64,000 nucleotides of DNA from Diorhabda sublineata (GCF_026230105.1 NC_079483.1:9045312-9109311), one strand, 5' to 3'; shown: positions 20,380 through 32,447, counted from the stretch's first letter. The notes: generated by a model not told the origin, from the sequence alone. Made by a program: numbers and translations.

Positions 20380-21200
20380 TAGACGGTAAGTTTACAAAAA
20401 AAGTAATTTTTTGAATTTATTTTTCTCTTGGGGAATAGCGTGTTACAACTGTCCAAATTTTTTTATCTGTTGTCAAGCTTTTTTTGTTCAAAATCACTCT
20501 CTATTCTGACATCTTGTAGACGTTGTTTTCTTTTCTTTTTAACACATGCTTTCTTTTCAAACCAGAACAGCTTTGAGAACTAGGATTTTTTTATTACTTG
20601 ATTCTATTTTTTTTTTGTTCGAAATTGACAAATTTTTTTAAACAAAAACGATAAATTTACTATTCAGTCGTGTTAAAAAACTTTCTCTTGTTTTCCCTGG
20701 CACATTTTTTGCTTTATCAATTTTATGCTGATCTACCCAATTTTCCAGTTGTTCGATCATAGTAATCAGTAGCGTGCAATCTGGTAAATGAAATAGAGAG
20801 GGTCGGGGTAGGTTTTTAATTTCTTTGAAGTATTCAAACGCTAACTTTTCGAACGTGAGATCTATCAAAGTGAAAGTATTTCAACTATATCATGGAGAAA
20901 ATTCGTTTACGTTCGAAAAGACGTTTACCCCAATTATTTATAAGTTAGACGATGAAATAAGCTATGCTATTATCAAAATTACAATTCACAGAAATATTAA
21001 ACTTAATAATTATTTAAATCCACGGTATAGATTCCAAATTATAACACTTTGCACACCATATCTTCATAGTTTTCACTACAAAACTATAATGCATTTTGAT
21101 AAAGGTTAGTTGATTTGCCAATGAAGCTGTTTATATAATAATGGGCAGCTTCCAGTCAACATTGGTTCGACAATCTTTCCATGTAGAACTGAATTCGTAA
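20380..21200. other. Unassigned stretch with two overlapping open frames
   Basis: A 94-codon frame on the plus strand (20825-21109) and a 76-codon frame on the minus strand (20638-20868) look protein-like in composition, but I recognise neither. They may be chance frames in AT-rich DNA. Confidence 0.25.
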
Positions 21201-21209
21201 AGGATTTCT

Positions 21210-21880
21210 CACAAATACTTTTTCAACATTACAATATTCATAGTTCTCCAGTTGGTGGAAAAGTCGATAGAATTCAATAAACCCACGTTTGACTGTTTTG
21301 TTGACTTCACCAAAGCATTTGATAGAATACGCCTGGGAGACGTGATTAGGAGTGGAAGTACCAACGAGTTATCAAAGAACTTTACACCAGAACAAGAATT
21401 GAAACTTTGGTAGGACTCTCTGAAGAAGTTCAAATTAATACTGGTGTTCGGCATAGAGACAGTTTTAGCCCAACCCTATTCAACATCATAATGGATCAAA
21501 TTATCGAGGAAGTCAACAAAGTCAATACAGGATACAGAGAGATCAGAGATCATCAACCAGAGCCGAGACATCAACAACAAAAAGAATAATGAGGGTGACT
21601 CCTTTGATGGAGTCACCCACAGGGACCGATTAAAGGCGTACAGGATTGGTCAGGGCACGAAAAAGATTCTGGAGGGATCACGTAGAAAGAATGCCAGAAG
21701 AGAGATGGGCAAAGTGGGCTAAAACGCACACACGCAGACCTGTAGGCAGACCACCAAAGAGGTGGTACGGGGGCTGGAGTTCAGCTTCTCAGGAAGATCC
21801 AAGAAGAGGGCCAAACGTACAGGATTTAACAGGATTTGGTCCTATTGAAAGAGGAAGAATCAACAAAAACGGAAATTAAA
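21210..21880 (+). pseudogene. RTE/CR1-like non-LTR retrotransposon remnant
   Basis: The reverse transcriptase palm is recognisable at 21265-21350 (KPTFDCFVDFTKAFDRIRLG), then ELYTRTRIETLVGLSEEVQI at 21375-21435 and TGVRHRDSFSPTLFNIIMDQ at 21440-21500, matching 'GVRQGDSLSPLLFN'. After a deletion of the thumb, 21646-21780 gives RKRFWRDHVERMPEERW and RRPVGRPPKRW, the usual C-terminal end of such LINE proteins ('GHV.RM…GRP..RW'). The YxDD box is deleted. Stops are present in the first 100 bases. Confidence 0.75.
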
Positions 21881-22249
21881 TCATGTTACGAACATGAACA
21901 TTAAATTGATCATATGATAAATCTAACAACTTATATAACTAACCACGTAGTTAGATGTATCCTAGGGGTTCAAAATGTCGTATATCATATAAGAAATAAG
22001 TCACTGACAGTAGTTCCAATTTTTGCCATCGAATAGATCCTTTATTCGGCCCTATAAATAAAAATCTAAGCGAATCAGGTCCGGAGATATAGATGGCCAA
22101 ACTTCCACGTCTTATAAACCTATCAGGGTATTTCAGAAATACCTAATTTCTATGGATTAATGCCCCCTTAGAATCCTACATCACATATTTTCAAATCAAC
22201 GACCCTGATGTTACATTTCCTGCATTCAACGGGGACTCGCTTCGGACCA
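21881..22249. other. Unassigned flank of the 298-bp array
   Basis: Unique-looking sequence. TGTTACGAACATGAACA at 21886 is locally palindromic. No gene seen. Confidence 0.25.
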
Positions 22250-23470
22250 GTAGTAATGGTACATTTTAATCTACCATGTTCATAAAATTCGTATTTCAGG
22301 ATCCTCGCGTATCGTATTTAATAGCAAATTGTAATAATCCATCCTGATATCAAAATCTCGAGCATTCAGACATATAAATGTCATCTTATATAGGGGAGAA
22401 ATTATTGAACCAAAAGGTCGTAGAAAAATTATTTAATTGTGGGTCACGACAAATAAAAAACCTGTAATTCGAGTCGATTAACAGTTACGTTCAGTAAGAA
22501 ACGCTATATAAAAATATAACAAACCTTGTAACAATAAGATTCGATTATGTAATGTAAAATGGTACTTAATAAAATTCGTGGAAGTATTTTGGGGTCGTCG
22601 CGTATCATATTTAATAGCCAGTTACAACAATCTATCCTGTAATCAAAATATTGAACATTTAAACATATGATATAAGTGCCATCTTGTATAGGAGAGAAAT
22701 TATTGAACCAAAAGGTCATTAAAAAATTATTTAATTGTGGGTCACGACAAATAAAAAACGTGTAATTCGAGTCGATTAACAGTCACGTTCAGTAAGAAAC
22801 GCTATATAAAAATATAACAAACCTTGTAACAATAAGATTCGATTATGTAATGTAAAATGGTACTTAATAAAATTCGTGGAAGTATTTTGGGGTCGTCGCG
22901 TATCATATTTAATAGCCAGTTACAACAATCTATCCTGTAATCAAAATATTGAACATTTAAACATATGATATAAGTGCCATCTTGTATAGGAGAGAAATTA
23001 TTGAACCAAAAGGTCGTTAAAAAATTATTTAATTGTGGGTCATGACAAATAAAAAACGTGTAATTCGAGTCGATTAACAGTAACGTTCAATAAGAAACGC
23101 TATATAAAAATATAACAAACCTTGTAACAATAAGATTCGATTATGTAATGTAAAATGGTACTTAATAAAATTCGTGAAAGTATTTTAGGGTCGTCGCGTA
23201 TCATATTTAATAGCCAGTTACAACAATCTATCCTGTAATCAAAATATTGAACATTTAAACATATGCTATAAGTGCCATCTTGTATAGGAGAGAAATTATT
23301 GAACCAAAAGGTCGTAAAAAAATTATTTACTTGTGGGTCACGACAAATCAAAAACGTGTAATTCGAGTCGATTAACAGTAACGTTTTATAAGAAACGCGA
23401 TTTAAAAATATAACAAACCTTGTAACAATAAAATTCGATCAAGAAATGTCAATGGTACTTAATAACTTAT
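22250..23470 (+). repeat. 298-bp tandem repeat, about 4 copies
   Basis: The phrase ACCTTGTAACAATAA starts at 22523, 22821, 23119 and 23417, an exact 298-bp period. The middle units differ at only a handful of positions. The first unit (22250-22522) is more diverged, as expected for an array edge. Open frames on the minus strand in the units are repeat shadows without similarity. Confidence 0.95.
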
Positions 23471-23729
23471 TCGGCATCATAAACCTACAGATAGTTATCT
23501 CGTTGTTAAGTATACGTACTAAGGTCAACGACATATTGTCGGAGGTGAGTATCAATGCGTTAGATACTGTTAGTTACTATTAAAAGTATTGAAAAGTTAA
23601 ACAATCTCTTATTCGAAGAGATAAACTAAAGCTTGTAAATAAAAAATGCGACATCTAGTGGGCGACCTGAAATTCTGATTATATTGAGGAATATTGAAAC
23701 TGGAAATTGGCCCTACATATTTATCTTTC
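23471..23729. other. Unassigned
   Basis: Short unique stretch between the 298-bp array and a CCTAA array. Confidence 0.25.
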
Positions 23730-23809
23730 AACCTAACCTAACCTAATTTAACTCAACCTAACCTAACCTAACTTAACTTAACCTTACCTAACCTAATCTA
23801 ACCTAACCA
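23730..23809. repeat. (CCTAA)n interstitial array
   Basis: About 16 CCTAA-like units with CTTAA and CTCAA variants. Same family as the arrays at 2-3 kb, 41.3 kb and 43.6 kb. Confidence 0.85.
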
Positions 23810-24923
23810 ACAGCTGTTTTTTGTTGCTCACCCGGTAGATAGAAGTGTTGAAAGTAATGAAAGAGCTTAACAGAGGGTTATGCAAGTGATAAAAAAAGTT
23901 TTTTGTAGTTTGAGTAGAAAATGAAGAAGTATTTAATCCTATAGGTCTGTAAAGGATCACGCACAAATGAGATGCATGATAGTTTTGAAGGGGCGGGATT
24001 TTTGTGTTGCCTATCTAATAGGTTCGATTCTGATATGGAATTTTAAACCGAATATCTTGTAATAATTTATAATTGAAAATAAGTTATTTCCACTTTTGAA
24101 ATAAAACGTTGGTAACGCTGTTATTTAAAAAGATATTAACCAAACTACTCTAACATTTCTAAACTAATTCACACTCTAATTCGTCGTCTTGTTTTCGTTA
24201 GAGGTCTAACGAGTTTTGTGCTCGAAATTAACAAGGAATAACGCAGACCCGCGACAATTACCAAAGCTGAATAACTCTCTACACTACTTTACTTCTGAGT
24301 GCAAGTTTCCGGTGTCCGGATTCCGTATTTGTGGGTCTCGGATGTGATAAAATAACAAAGATGAACGTTACACAGGAAACTATATAGAAAGATAGAAAGG
24401 AAAACGAACAGGGACTTTTCTAAATACACTTTAAAATGTTTATTAGAAATCGTTAAAATGTTTATCCATTGCTACCAACTTAGAATATCCATCTTATCGT
24501 TCCATCGATTAGAACGAAACTTCTTACTATGGTTTCCCTTAATAGAAATCAATGAGCATCAGTATGTTTTGCTCTACATAATCTAATAAGGAAACTTGAA
24601 AAAGTTATAGAGAATAAAGAGCTACGTTTTTTGGCACCTGTAAGTAGGCGATTCATCTTTTACTGACCTCTGAAGCTGTGTAATTTCATGTTGACGTTCG
24701 ACGCTGGCTCGGAACGTCAAATGAGGTCACGTCGTACAATTTTGACCGGAACGACATCTTAAATTGATGCAGAGTCAAAACTAAATATATTGTTTAGCTT
24801 TTTAAATCGGGTATTAAAGCAGAAAAATTTAACCTATATTATCAGCTGTTTACTAGTTTCGTGAGAAAAGAGCTGTGGAGTAAATATTTTATGGTATTTT
24901 TATAATTATTTTATTGATGTATA
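23810..24923. other. Unassigned AT-rich stretch
   Basis: No bounded element or gene recognised. ATGTTGACGTTCGACG near 24690 is moderately GC-rich but unassigned. Confidence 0.3.
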
Positions 24924-25958
24924 CAGGATGTCCCACGATGAGTTAAAACTATCTGTATATGACAAAATACTTATAGTAGAATCATGAAAATTTCTACGTT
25001 TAGGTTTTCGGATACGATCTTTCTAATGAAAGTATTTTCAAAGATGGCGGACTTCCGGTAGAACTGGAAGTAGAATGTAACTTTGTTATTTTAAATAGAA
25101 CACCCTGTATATTAATACATTTTTGAAATTTACGTAAAATTTTAGTATACTTTTGTCTGAAAACTTTTTCATAGAAATGCATATTTTTTGAGTTATTAAT
25201 TTTTTTGTAAAAAATTTGACCGTTGCAGACCGTTATAAATTATTTTTTTACGAAAATACCCTCAAAGATATGAAAATAGTTTCTATTCAGTTACTTTTAA
25301 CAAGACTAGACGTATTTGAATCGTTGTGGAGAAATTTTCCATTCTATACAGGGTGTGTATAAAAAGTTTTCAAAGTTTAACTTCATAAATATGAAATTTC
25401 TTTATTATTTTAAATAGAAGCACCCGGTTTTTTCTATTTCAATGCATTCAGAGGTAAAAAAATAAGGTAAATCAATTATCTGTGAATTTTTAGAGAATTT
25501 AGACCACACCTGTAGAAAAAACCGAGTGATTCTATTTAAAAAAATGAAGATATTTGATATTTATGAAGTTAAACTTTGAACACTTTTTATACACACCCCG
25601 TATAAAATGACCTTGCTAAAAGTAACCGACTAAAAATCATTTTCATATCTTTGAGGGTATTTTCGTAAAAAAATAATTTATAAGGGTCTGCAACGGTCAA
25701 ATTTTTAAAAAAAAAATTAATAACTCAAAAAGTATGCATTTTTCGAAAAAAGTTTTTAAACAAATGTATATTAAAATTTTACGTAGATTTCAAAAATGTA
25801 TTAATATATAAGGAGTTCTATTCAAAATAACAAAGTTATCTATGAAAATTTATAGTTAAAAAGATCGTATCGGAAAACTCAAACGTAGACATTTTCATGA
25901 TTTTCCTATAAGTATTTTGCTATATACAGACAGCTTCAACTCGTCGTGGGACAACCTG
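24924..25958. mobile_element. Long foldback element, family FB-A copy 1
   Basis: A near-palindromic 1,035-bp element. The left end CAGGATGTCCCACGATGAG is the reverse complement of the right end CTCGTCGTGGGACAACCTG, apart from one mismatch and spacing, and both ends abut TA. The arms, each roughly 500 bp, share blocks such as TTTCGGATACGATCTTT, CCGTTGCAGACC and ATATCTTTGAGGGTATTTTC in inverted order, meeting near 25455. No coding sequence is present. A second member is at 31190-32040. Ends and TA target suit a Tc1/mariner-powered non-autonomous element. Confidence 0.85.
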
Positions 25959-26172
25959 TATATTCATCGATCAAAATAAGCTAAAAATTCACATAGTACT
26001 GGAAAGCGTGACATCAGAGACAAAATCACCAGAGAAAAACTGTACCTAAATAATAACCGAACCTGGGACATGTTTTAGGATAATATATCGAAAAATTACA
26101 GCTTTGAGAAAAAAATTACTTCAATACTAAGCAGTGGTAGTAAATGGGATCAAACACCATACAAAAAATGAA
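25959..26172. other. Unassigned
   Basis: No feature recognised. Confidence 0.25.
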
Positions 26173-26270
26173 CATAAATACCATCAAATGTTTACACGGA
26201 GGGAAGTGAAGCAGCGGAAAGAGCTGGAATAGGAGTGAGCGGGCCTAAAACCAAATACTGTGAAAGGCAT
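26173..26270 (+). pseudogene. RNase H fragment of a LINE
   Basis: Codons NVYTEGSEAAERAGIGVSGP match the start of the RNase H domain of I/jockey/R1-type elements ('VYTDGSK…GAGVG…'), in which the Asp of 'YTDGS' is catalytic. Here it is replaced by Glu. Only about 30 codons survive, and a mariner remnant follows. Confidence 0.65.
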
Positions 26271-26299
26271 TTTTCAAGCAAAGATTTTCGCAATCCAAA

Positions 26300-26965
26300 A
26301 ATGTTTCCAGTTCAATCTAGAAAGGAACTTTCTCTAGCAATCAAGATCTCAAGATCTCTAGCAACTAGAGAGAGACTTTTTAGAAGGATAAGATGACGAC
26401 TCCAAAAATGTTGAAGATAATCCACTGGATGATCGTCGATTGAACATTTGGTACATCGCATATTAAATGATTTTGGCACTGTTTCACATGGGTCCATCAC
26501 TCCACACCCGAAACAAAAAAACAGTCAAAACAATGGACTGAAAAGGGAGAACCAGCTCCAAAGAAGGCAAAGTCCATTCCCATCTGCAGGCAAGGACATA
26601 GCGTCGGTTTTTTTGGGATAATTTTGATTGTCTATCTTGAAAAAGGTAGAAATATCATTATGCGAACTTATTGCAACGTTTGAGGGTAAAAATCAAAAGC
26701 AAAAACGGCCGCATTTGGCTAAGAAGAAAGTGTTGTTTCATCAAGACAACGCACCGTTATTGCAATGGCCAAAATTAATTAATTAAAGTTTGAACTGCTA
26801 CCCCATACACCATATTCGCTAGATTTAGACCCCTCGGATTCATTTCTGTTCCCAGACTTGAAAAAATTGTTTCGTAGCTCAAAGATTTTTCATCGATGAA
26901 GAGGTGATGTTGAAATCGATGGGAAAATTATAAGGAGCTAAAAGGAGATTATTTTGAAGCGTAAA
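26300..26965 (+). pseudogene. mariner (irritans-type) transposase remnant
   Basis: N-terminal pieces at 26330-26500 are scrambled. From 26500, readable blocks are KQSKQWTEKGEPAPKKAK, HSHLQARTRR (frame-shifted 'PSAGKVMASVFWD'), IIMRTYCNV, KRPHLAKKKVLFHQDNAP near 26701-26755, IAMAKIN, ELLPHTPYSLDLDPSDSFLF near 26795 and DLKKLFRSSKIF. The second catalytic Asp (HQDNA) is kept; the third is in 'SDSF', also kept. Stops and frameshifts elsewhere make it inactive. It shows the same order as the 19.7-kb copy but independent damage. Confidence 0.8.
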
Positions 26966-27640
26966 TATATTTTTTTCCATAATTTCAATGTTTTCTTTGT
27001 TGGTCGAGGTACTTTTAGTATCATTCAATGTCTAGAGCGCGGTTTGATTCTTAAATTTTTGAAACTAACATAAAATGTGTCACCTTTAAACTGTAAAAAC
27101 TGTACTTTATCACGTTTTCAATACTTATTATCAAACCTCAAGGTCGACACGTTGAATATTACACGTAAACAAAATATATTTACGGCAATTTATACCGAAC
27201 ACCATCTATTTTTATAATAATAAAATGTTAATGCACAATCCATTTGGTAGGTGTGGATGATTTACACACGTAACCACATTTCAAAAAAGATAATGGATGA
27301 GCTAAGGGAAAAGAATAAGTGTAGTAGTCAATTTCTCGGAATAAACATGTGTTTGGGTGGTTGCAGTGGTTTGTTTGAATAATGCGGTGATCCATCATTC
27401 CTGTAACATGACGAGAATCACATCGATCGAAACGATACGGCATTTGATTCGAAATTGTTTGCTTCTTAATTTTTATAACAGTTGAGAATATACATTTCGT
27501 TTCAGCTATAATTAGTGAAACAATTAGAGTACGAGGTTCGTCTGAAAAGTTCCAGAACTCAATCTGAAGATGTCACTACATATAAATATAAATAGAGAGA
27601 TTCTCACTTTACAATTGTCACTACTTTACAATCTGTCATA
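26966..27640. other. Unassigned, with isolated mariner-like terminus at 27531
   Basis: GTACGAGGTTCGTCTGAAAA then GTTCCAGAAC at 27530-27559 resembles a mariner TIR, but no partner or transposase is attached. Otherwise nothing recognised. Confidence 0.3.
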
Positions 27641-28254
27641 TGTCACAGGTGTCAACAACCATCTTGTGTATCACAAGTTGTACGATTACTTTTGTTTATG
27701 ATTGTCATCTGTCATATACGTCAGTTATCTTACGTGCTATGTTGTCTATGATTGCATCTGCGATCTATCATTTATTTCTATTGGTAGATGGTACGAAATT
27801 TGTATTATATTGAACAATTTTCTAAGTTACAAAACCAAAACATCTACGCTATCGATTCATTACATTGAGTGGCGGTTTTAAGAAGGAAAAACATGGTTAT
27901 AAAAACTTAAGTATATAAAATTCTACAAAGTCGTTATTACTCTGTTGATATAAGAATCGTGTTCATTTATTATACAGGTTCGTGAGAAAAACGTCAAAAT
28001 AGTAAAGTGACAGTTGACAAACGACGTACAAAACTCTTAGTGACGTATGACTAGCGACAACTCGTTATTTTAAGAATAGGAGGCTGCAAAAATGTATTAA
28101 GATTAAAAATTAGACTATTTGACATGTCTGGAAGGTGTTTAGACCACAAGGATTGATTATGGGCTTCCATGTTGGCTATCATATTAACTATCATCGCTCT
28201 AGTGAGCAATACTTCAGTTATTGATGCGTATCACATGACCTCCTTTGACTTTTG

Positions 28255-28590
28255 GTGATAAAAACCCATTCCGTGCCATTAGAACCATGTAAAATTGTCA
28301 ATTCTGAATAGTATTGCTTACCAGACGTTGTAGGAAAAATAAGGGAAACCAATTGCAGAGAACGAATCATCCTCCACCACGAAAAAACGAGTTCTAACAA
28401 ATCAGTTCAAACAAAAACGTTTTTGAATAGTCAAAGTATCGAATTGATGGGTCATCCTCCGTACAGACCTGGTTTGGTACTATTGAACTTAATGGAGAAT
28501 ATTTTGAAAAACATAATGCCATATTCAATTATAAATATTTGTTTTTATTTGTTATATCTGAAAACTTGAGTAGCAGCTCACCAGAAATAA
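28255..28590 (+). pseudogene. mariner transposase C-terminal remnant, copy 3
   Basis: Reads LEPCKIVNSE, PDVVGKIRETN, RERIILHHEKTSSN, QTKTFLNSQSIELMGHPPYR and, after a deletion, LNGEYFEKH, ending in the 3' UTR and CTGAAAACTTGAGTAGCAGC near 28560-28585 (a damaged 3' TIR). The second catalytic Asp (HHDNA) is replaced (HHEKT). It belongs to the same subfamily as the copies at 4.2 and 7.2 kb and lies inside the giant inverted repeat. Confidence 0.8.
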
Positions 28591-28958
28591 TCTGGTATAT
28601 AATATTGTGCTAGTACAAAAATAGTCAGGACACCCTTTATACAAAGGATAACGAAATTAAAGACTACTTCATTATTTGATCACGGAAATTGAATAAAAGA
28701 AAATGATTAAAACGTAAAAAAAATATGAGAGATGAAAAATTGAAATTAACGTCCTTAATTTTCTTTCCAGTTCGCTGAAAGCATTCAATCGTTGAAAACT
28801 GTAACGGAATTGATATTTTTTTTGCTTTGTATCAAATTTTCTAATAGGTTTTAATAATAAATGAAAAGATAAAAGTAGTTTGTCCTTCACAAAATTTGTT
28901 AAACGTTAAATCAAAAACAATATACTTCATCTAAGTTATTATCATCAAAAAATACACC

Positions 28959-29153
28959 GGTACTATATAAGTAAAGTCAGTTGAGAGACGGAAATGCGTC
29001 ATAAGTGGTACCATCTTATCCATCAACTGTCACTAACGTCAAATGTCACTACCGCTTCAAGTCATACGTAGTAAAGGTACTAGATAAGTAAAGTCAGTTG
29101 TGAAACGGAAATGCATTATGAGTGGTACCATCTTATCCATCAACTGTCACATC
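28959..29153 (+). repeat. 117-bp tandem duplication
   Basis: GGTACTATATAAGTAAAGTC at 28959 and GGTACTAGATAAGTAAAGTC at 29076 start two units, each continuing through GTGGTACCATCTTATCCATC. The second unit is cut at about 29153. Confidence 0.85.
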
Positions 29154-29884
29154 TTATGGTAAAGTTTCGACATTTTATCTCTGTTGACAGATGAAAAAAT
29201 GACACTTTTTATTAAATTACTTCTTCCCAGACTAGACCACTGAGATATTGCTTACTAAAGCAGTGATAGTTAATATGATGGACAACATGGAAGCACCAAT
29301 CGATAACGTTCCCAACACGGGATGAAGAAGGTAAAAAACCTATAGTCCCAGAGGACTAGACACCATCCAGACATATCAAATGGACCCGTTTTATATTTCA
29401 TTACATTTTTGTAACCATCTTTTCGTGTCACTAACTGCCACTGGTCATACATCACCTGAAATTTTGTACGTCGTCTGTCAACTGTCACTATTTTGACGTT
29501 TTCCTGTACAAAAACGAAAACGATTCCTATGTCAACAGGGCAAATAAGACATGTCTTTTCCGTTTCCTTTTTAAGTCGCTTTTTAATATAATCAATTGGT
29601 AACGTAGAGGTTTTGGTTGCTGAAAATTCTGAAAAGTCTAGAGTACGAATCTCAAATGAGATAAATTATCTAATTAAATTTAAATATAGCAACATTAAGC
29701 CATAACAGGATTGTTACGAATGATGGATGACAGAAGTGATCATAGACGATACAGCACACAAGATGGCTGACGTTTATGACAAATGACAATCACATAGACG
29801 GATGGATCATAGAACATACGTAGTGCGGTTATGACCTCAGGTGCGTTCGTGAGAATCTTTGCTTCGATCCATTTTTATTATTGT

Positions 29885-30440
29885 AGAGCTCGAACGGCAA
29901 CAAAAGAAATTGTAGGCATTCGCGAAACAAGTGTTGTAAGGATCCTAATTTAGTGCGAGGTGGGTGCAGAGTGCAGAATGTTGAGTGATTTTTAGAGCTT
30001 TATCGGGAAGACCAGAAAAGTTTAATCCAATCAGCTGATGAGACTTTAATCTTTTGCTACTCCGACATCCAAAAGAAATTCTATGGAGTGGTATCGGAGA
30101 AAACGTAACGAAAATAACCAAACAAGTGATGGCTATAATATTGGGGGACTGCGAGTGTATCATTTATGATGAATGACTTGAAGAAATCAAATACAATCAT
30201 GCGGCAAACCACTCTGACTTATTAAGACAGCTACGTCAAAAAATTATAGCCCGTCAGACTATTTTTTGTTCGGGTCGAGTTGAGGTATATAAGATTTAAC
30301 GGTGCCTACGAAATTAAACGGTCGGTTCATGAAAATTTTGACTCTAAAGATGCAGCAGTTTTTTAATGACCTTTCTTTCTATGTTACGCTAAGTATTCAT
30401 GGACCGTACTACGTATAATAGACAAAATGGTTGGTGAGAC
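29885..30440 (+). pseudogene. mariner-family transposase remnant (third lineage)
   Basis: Across frames: EIVGIRETSVVRILI near 29906, ELYREDQKSLIQSADETLIF near 29996, RNSMEWYRRKR near 30070, GDCECIIYDE, LLRQLRQKIIARQ near 30219, LFGSS and a tail containing KRSVHENFDSKDAAVF near 30320. The first catalytic Asp (ADET) is kept; the 'DNARPH…YSPDL' section is deleted. The motif style differs from both the irritans-type and the GGGTTGCTAC-TIR copies in the window. Inactive. Confidence 0.7.
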
Positions 30441-31189
30441 ATGTGACATATGACATATTGCACTGGTGACAAGTTTAGGTTAGTGACATTTGACATTGAA
30501 GTAACTGGAAACTAAAAAATCGCGCGAGCGATTGCGTTTCCATGGGATTCCGGTTTATTGCAATTAATTACTGAAATAATGTATTATATATTTCTAAATA
30601 TCTGTTATTTAATTTTTTTATAGAAAAAAAGAGTGGAATTTCCATAATTTATTGTTAAACGTCTTTAAATTTAAATCCTACTATTAGAATTGAAACTTTA
30701 AATCGTGAAAAAAAAACCATTAAATCTTAGGACTTCTTATTATGTGAAGGATCATTAAGGAACATTTATCATTTCCCTAAATCACTTATTGTGGTTGCTG
30801 TAACCTAAAATTGCGCGATGGAATCTAGCCACTTGTGGAGATAATTAAGGGCGTGTGTATTGATTATAATAACCGAGACAGAAAGGCCCTGATGGCCCTA
30901 TCACCATTTGTCGTGTCAGATAGGTCTGACTATGTCTGATCGTGCGTCAAGGGAAAACGAGGATTATAATGCATCGCTCAAGTTGCTCATATTATCCTTT
31001 ATCAACTAAACGATCACAAAGGGGTACATCTAATAGTAAGAGAATTGTCAACTAATCAAAATACAACATTTTCTGGAAAAAATTGTTTATTATTCGACGA
31101 GCTAGTAACGGCCATTACTAACTATACTTTATCTGCAACTATTTATAAAAATTACTTATATTGTTATACTTTTATACATATTTCTTACA
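30441..31189. other. Unassigned AT-rich stretch
   Basis: Contains TGACATATGACATATTGCAC near 30441 and GTGACATTTGACATTG near 30482 (TGACA-type motifs). AAAGGCCCTGATGGCCC near 30881 is a short near-palindrome. No gene seen. Confidence 0.3.
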
Positions 31190-32040
31190 CAGGGTGTCCT
31201 ACGATGAATTAAAATACTTATAGTAAAATGATGAAAATTTCTATGTTTGAGTTTTCGGATACGATCTTTTTAATTAAATAACTTTGTTATTTTGAATAGA
31301 ACACCCTGTATATTAATACATTTTTGAAATCTACGTTAAATTTGAGTATAATTTTGTCTGAAATTTTTCTTCGAAAAATGCGGACTTTTTGAGTTATTAA
31401 TTTTTTTGTAAAAAATTTGACCGTTGCAGACCCTTATAAATTATTTTTTTACGATGATACCCTTAAAGATATGAAAATATTTTCTACTCAGTTGCTCTAA
31501 GGAAGATTATATGTATTAGAATCTATGCTGAAAAATTCTTTATTCTATACGGGGTGTCTATAAAAAGTGTTTAAAGTTTAACCACATAAATATCAAATTT
31601 CTTTATTTATATTTATACACACCCTGTATAAAATGAAGAGTTTTCAGCATAGATTAAAATACGTCTGTCTTTGCTAAAAGCAACCGAACAGAAACTATTT
31701 TCATATCTTTAAGGGTATCTTCGTAAAAAAATAATTTATATAATTTCTAATTTTTTACAAGAAAATTAATTACTCAAAAAGTACGCATTTTTCGAAAAAA
31801 ATTTTTAGACAAAAGTATACTAAAATTTTATGTAGATTCCAAAAATGTATTAATATACAGGGTGTTCTATTCAAATAACAAAGTTACAGTCGACTTCCGG
31901 TAGAGCCTGAAGTCGGCCATCTTTGAAAATATTTTAGTTAAAAAGATCGTATTCGAAAACCCAAACGTAGGAATTTTCATGATTTTACAATAAGTATTTT
32001 GCTATACACAGTTAGTTTTAATTCGTCGTGGGACAGCCTG
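31190..32040. mobile_element. Long foldback element, family FB-A copy 2
   Basis: Begins CAGGGTGTCCTACGATGAAT and ends ATTCGTCGTGGGACAGCCTG, followed by TA. The arms repeat the same inverted blocks as copy 1 (ACGATCTTTTTAA, GACCGTTGCAGACCC, ATATCTTTAAGGGTAT), but the central part is shorter, making the element 851 bp. Internal ACACCCTGTATA and TACAGGGTGT sequences lie part-way along each arm, suggesting a smaller element nested in an ancestral arm. Confidence 0.85.
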
Positions 32041-32447
32041 TATAGTACTCAACCATAATTTCCATACCAGACGATAAATAAAAAAACAGTGGGAATTATT
32101 TTATTAAAAACAACACGTTCCAAGTTAATTTTTAGATATTGTGAAAAAAAAATTTTAATAATTTAAAATTAGATGGTAATTTCATGATGTGTCTTTCCAA
32201 TTAAAAATATAATGTTTAACCTCAAATACGAACCTTTCGTAAGAGTTTACTAACGGTGTGAATTACGATCTTTACCTACCTACACTACGTTCAGAATTAG
32301 TTGAGGGCTCAATATTTTACAATGCAAAAAAATGCACAATCATTTGCCAATTGAAATCTAATCAATTTACTATAACCTATAATTTTGTTATTCATTGTGA
32401 TTTTATTCTGTATATTGACATTTTATTTCATTTATATCTTTATTTAG
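32041..32447. other. Unassigned AT-rich stretch
   Basis: Nothing recognised. Ends in a pyrimidine-rich tract before the AG at 32446-32447. Confidence 0.25.

Larger units (their letters stand above)
27640..29830. mobile_element. Giant inverted repeat (foldback), about 0.6-kb arms
   Basis: The left arm (about 27640-28210) and right arm (about 29240-29830) are inverted copies with moderate divergence. Matching landmarks on the right arm are GATAGTTAATATGATGGACA near 29267, CCATCCAGACATATCAAAT near 29370, TTTTGTACGTCGTCTGTCAA near 29463 and AGACGATACAGCACACAAG near 29745; each has its reverse-complement partner on the left. Arms are rich in TGTCA/TGACA motifs. The 1-kb interior holds a mariner fragment and a 117-bp duplication. 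Outer limits are fuzzy. Confidence 0.75.

Noticed and set aside
20638..21109. Overlapping 76- and 94-codon frames as a real gene
   Set aside because: No recognised motif, no splice or start support, and opposite-strand overlap; left as unassigned.
22504..23351. Repeated 71- to 83-codon minus-strand frames
   Set aside because: They recur only because the 298-bp unit repeats; no similarity or codon signal.
24018..24034. tRNA B-box-like GGTTCGATTCTG
   Set aside because: No A-box, no acceptor stem and no cloverleaf could be found around it.
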